Source: Actinomycetes bacterium
GTDB taxonomy: Bacteria > Actinomycetota > Acidimicrobiia > Acidimicrobiales > Palsa-688
DNA length: 14,113 bases
Direction: 5' to 3'
NCBI GenBank assembly: GCA_021827285.1
Contig: JAKAWM010000019.1
Location: forward strand, 1-14,113
A model generated the notes under the pieces. The model searched no databases and had not been told where the DNA came from. It was given only the letters and a program-made list of their open reading frames with translations. Position numbers and translations under genes: made by a program. The stretch's first letter is position 1. Each line of letters starts with the position of its first letter. Positions 12,708 through 14,113 of this stretch are shown one piece after another.

Positions 12708-13071
12708 TCAGGGCGGCGGCGATGCCGGCCACCCGCCTGGGTGCGTCGTGGCGGGAAGGGCGCTGGTGGCATTCAGGGCGGGCGGAACGGATTTCTTGTG
12801 CGCCGCTGACCAGGCTGAACTCGTAAAGGAGCAGGTCCCATGGTATTTTGCCCACTTGAGGGGCAAGGCTGGGTGCGCCATGATGGGCCGCAGAAGCAAG
12901 CGGGGCTCGCCCTCGCAACGCCTTGCAGGGAGGCCCGGAGGCAAAGTAGACAACGACTTCTGCACTACCGGTAGCGTGCCTACCTGGGGTGCGTTGGCGG
13001 TACCAAAAGCTCCCGGGCCCCCTGCTCCTTGCAGGGAGCACCTCTCCCCAGCACAGCTTCTGACGTGCCGA
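12708..13071. other. gene-poor stretch upstream of the DUF4193 gene
   Basis: No recognisable gene. It contains a weak + strand reading frame (separate entry), a 12-bp direct repeat CCTTGCAGGGAG at 12921-12932 and 13027-13038, and a hairpin TGCTCC-TTGCAG-GGAGCA at 13023-13040 without a T-run. The hairpin uses the second copy of the direct repeat. Confidence 0.4.
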
Positions 13072-13098
13072 TTGGTGGCTGGCGCCGCGTTCGCTTAA
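12748..13098 (+). CDS. doubtful small reading frame, 116 codons
   Basis: A GTG-initiated frame with no Shine-Dalgarno upstream. The first 45 residues (with VAFRAGGTDFLCAAD and VPWYFAHLRGKAGC) look more protein-like than the rest, which is Pro/Gly/Arg-rich and resembles a random GC-rich frame. It ends just at the candidate promoter of the next gene. I recognise no family. It could be the decayed remnant of a gene or chance. Long frames are common on both strands in DNA of this composition, so support is weak. Confidence 0.2.
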   Translation: MAGRALVAFRAGGTDFLCAADQAELVKEQVPWYFAHLRGKAGCAMMGRRSKRGSPSQRLAGRPGGKVDNDFCTTGSVPTWGALAVPKAPGPPAPCREHLSPAQLLTCRLVAGAAFA

Positions 13099-13101
13099 CA
13101 T
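13072..13101 (+). promoter_or_regulatory. candidate promoter of the DUF4193 gene
   Basis: TTGGTG (13072-13077), an 18-bp spacer and TAACAT (13096-13101, TANNNT). The predicted start near 13108 gives a leader of about 60 nt. That leader contains a small hairpin GCCGC-TAGCGC-GCGGC (13108-13123). Confidence 0.4.
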
Positions 13102-13167
13102 GCCCCCGCCGCTAGCGCGCGGCATGTGCCATCCTGTCTGCTTGAAATGCCTCAAGGAAAAACACCC

Positions 13168-13653
13168 ATGCCGGACGAAGACCTCGATGACCAACTACTC
13201 GACGACGAGAGCGCCGAGCTGCCCGAGGACATCGACGAAGATGAGCTCGACCTCGACGATGTCGAGCTCACCGAGGAAGACCTGGACGAAGACGCCGACC
13301 TAGACGCTGACGAGAGCGATGAGGCGATCGTCGATGATGAGGTTGATGAGGTTGACGACACACTCCTCGGTGCGGAGGAGGAAGAAGAGCTCGAGGAGGA
13401 AGACGAAGACGAAGACGGCGATGACGTGGAGGCGAGCCTGGACGTCATCTTGAAGTCGCGCCTGGTCGTCGACGAAGAAGAAGAAGACGAAGAAGAGGTT
13501 GACGAAGAGGAGACCGAGGGCGGGGAGCGCGAGACCACTACGCGGGTCTTGCCAAAGCAACCGGGGGAGTTCGTCTGCCAATCCTGCTTCCTCGTGAAGC
13601 ATCAAAGCCAGCTGGCTGACAAGGAGCGCCAGTTATGCCGAGACTGCGTTTGA
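13168..13653 (+). CDS. DUF4193 family protein with highly acidic N-terminal region
   Basis: 161-residue protein whose C-terminus, TRVLPKQPGEFVCQSCFLV then QLCRDCV, matches the actinobacterial DUF4193 signature. C137/C140 and C157/C160 form a CX2C...CX2C zinc-ribbon-like pair. DUF4193 proteins are usually about 100 residues and of unknown function. Here the N-terminal part is much longer and extremely acidic: I count 70 Asp/Glu in the first 120 residues, broken only by a short segment LDVILKSRLVV (91-101). That region is likely disordered and could bind cations, basic proteins or nucleic-acid-binding partners. The ATG at 13168 is chosen because AAGGA lies 9 nt upstream and acidic residues begin at once. 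GTG 13126 and ATG 13147 are in frame but lack a ribosome site. The 3' end of the gene is partly repeated downstream. Confidence 0.85.
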   Translation: MPDEDLDDQLLDDESAELPEDIDEDELDLDDVELTEEDLDEDADLDADESDEAIVDDEVDEVDDTLLGAEEEEELEEEDEDEDGDDVEASLDVILKSRLVVDEEEEDEEEVDEEETEGGERETTTRVLPKQPGEFVCQSCFLVKHQSQLADKERQLCRDCV

Positions 13654-13701
13654 TGCGGCTGTGGCGGGTTTGGTGCGCCTATGCCGGGACTGCGCTTGAT
13701 G
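13634..13701 (+). repeat. direct repeat duplicating the 3' end of the DUF4193 gene
   Basis: The 22 bp at 13634-13655 recur at 13680-13701 with two mismatches, a period of 46 bp. The first copy encodes the final codons CRDCV-stop. The second, read in the same register, would encode CRDCA-stop. GCGCC also precedes both copies, with a 3-base length difference. Confidence 0.75.
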
Positions 13702-13740
13702 GCGTGGCCAACTGCGCCAGGACATAGTCGCTTTCAGCGC

Positions 13741-13746
13741 TACCGT
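13741..13746 (+). promoter_or_regulatory. possible -10 element of the last gene (leaderless)
   Basis: TACCGT fits TANNNT and places transcription start at about 13753, next to the ATG at 13754. A weak -35-like AGGACA (13719-13724) lies 16 bp upstream. No Shine-Dalgarno precedes the ATG, as expected for a leaderless message. Confidence 0.35.
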
Positions 13747-13753
13747 GGTGGGC

Positions 13754-14113
13754 ATGAGAGCACTGCCCCTGTCGAAGTTCCCAGAAGAGCGGGTGCTGGA
13801 CCTTGTCCTCTACGTCCCGCTCGGGCTCGCCCTGACGATTGCGGAGACCGTACCTGAACTTGCTCGAAAGGGCCGGTCCCGGCTTGAGCCGCAAGTACGG
13901 CTTGCCCGCATGGTCGGGCAGCTGGCAGCCAAGCAGGGGTACAAACAGGCGGTGAAGCTGGCCGGCAACCGCTTCGGTACCCTCCACCCGAAGGCTGGCC
14001 CCCCTCCAGCAAGCCGGGAGGAGGATCCCGGCGGCGCTAAGAGCGCGGGAGGGAGCGCACGCACTGCCACCATGGCTAACCCTGAGGGCGGAGCGCATCC
14101 CCGCAGAGCGACA
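13754..14113 (+). CDS. uncharacterised protein, C-terminus beyond the window (partial)
   Basis: The frame is open from ATG 13754 to the window end, 120 codons with no stop. The N-terminus is MRALPLSKFPEERVLDLVLY, and residues about 14-32 form a hydrophobic helix (LDLVLYVPLGLALTIAE). A basic, helical region follows (ARKGRSRLEPQVRLARMVGQLAAKQG, about 37-62), then a Pro/Gly/Ser-rich low-complexity tail. This looks like a small membrane-associated or coiled helical protein of the kind found in actinobacterial genomes, but I cannot name a family. The start is supported by a TANNNT box placed for a leaderless message. Codon use is GC-rich like its neighbours. It follows the DUF4193 gene on the same strand after 100 bp and probably has its own promoter. 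Confidence 0.6.
   Translation, partial: MRALPLSKFPEERVLDLVLYVPLGLALTIAETVPELARKGRSRLEPQVRLARMVGQLAAKQGYKQAVKLAGNRFGTLHPKAGPPPASREEDPGGAKSAGGSARTATMANPEGGAHPRRAT

Noticed and set aside
12921..13040. Insertion-sequence remnant flanked by the 12-bp direct repeat CCTTGCAGGGAG
   Set aside because: The 94 bp between the copies shows no inverted ends or transposase trace, and the second copy is part of a local hairpin, so chance is more likely.
12619..13194. 191-codon - strand frame over the gene-poor stretch
   Set aside because: It overlaps the end of the ThyX-like gene and the start of the DUF4193 gene, and the product is Arg/Pro/Ser-rich without motifs.

Overview
The window looks like a chromosomal segment of a high-GC actinobacterium, probably an Acidimicrobiia-like lineage. 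This rests on the gene types: a HelY-type Ski2/Dob10 helicase, a DUF4193 protein and a duplicated ThyX-like protein. High G+C and at least two starts that look leaderless agree. The exact taxon cannot be read from the sequence. I see no rRNA, tRNA, CRISPR array, transposase or phage gene.

Left part (1-4700): a zinc-dependent medium-chain (poly)ol dehydrogenase on the + strand converges on a three-gene carbohydrate ABC importer on the - strand. Reading along the - strand, the importer is a Tat-signal binding protein, an RbsC-type permease and a single-domain ATPase. Spacing is 3 bp and then a 4-base ATGA overlap, so this is an operon. The 180-bp convergent gap is full of hairpins. A plausible role is uptake of a sugar or polyol followed by oxidation by the dehydrogenase. 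The substrate is not determined.

Middle part (4700-10000): a small TatA-like gene is divergent from the importer and meets, tail to tail with a 2-bp gap, a two-gene - strand unit. That unit encodes a B12-binding radical SAM protein and then a hemerythrin-like protein. A divergent helY follows. The gap between the radical SAM gene and helY holds a 14-bp palindrome resembling the DosR/DevR hypoxia box, which fits an oxygen-related theme. In many actinobacteria tatA, tatC and helY are neighbours. Here tatA and helY are near each other, tatC is absent, and the radical SAM/hemerythrin pair lies between them.

Right part (10000-14113): a quinone-reductase/Zn_ADH-like dehydrogenase follows whose conserved reading frame reaches an ATC codon where the start should be. 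Next come a 549-residue tandem ThyX-like protein with a low-GC core, a gene-poor stretch of about 460 bp, and a DUF4193 protein with an extremely acidic N-terminus. The 3' end of the DUF4193 gene is partly duplicated. The last gene is an uncharacterised protein that runs off the window end.

The points most worth a second look are the ATC start, the DosR-like box by the radical SAM/hemerythrin unit, the 13-bp hairpin inside the permease start region, the split ThyX signature and the duplicated DUF4193 tail.
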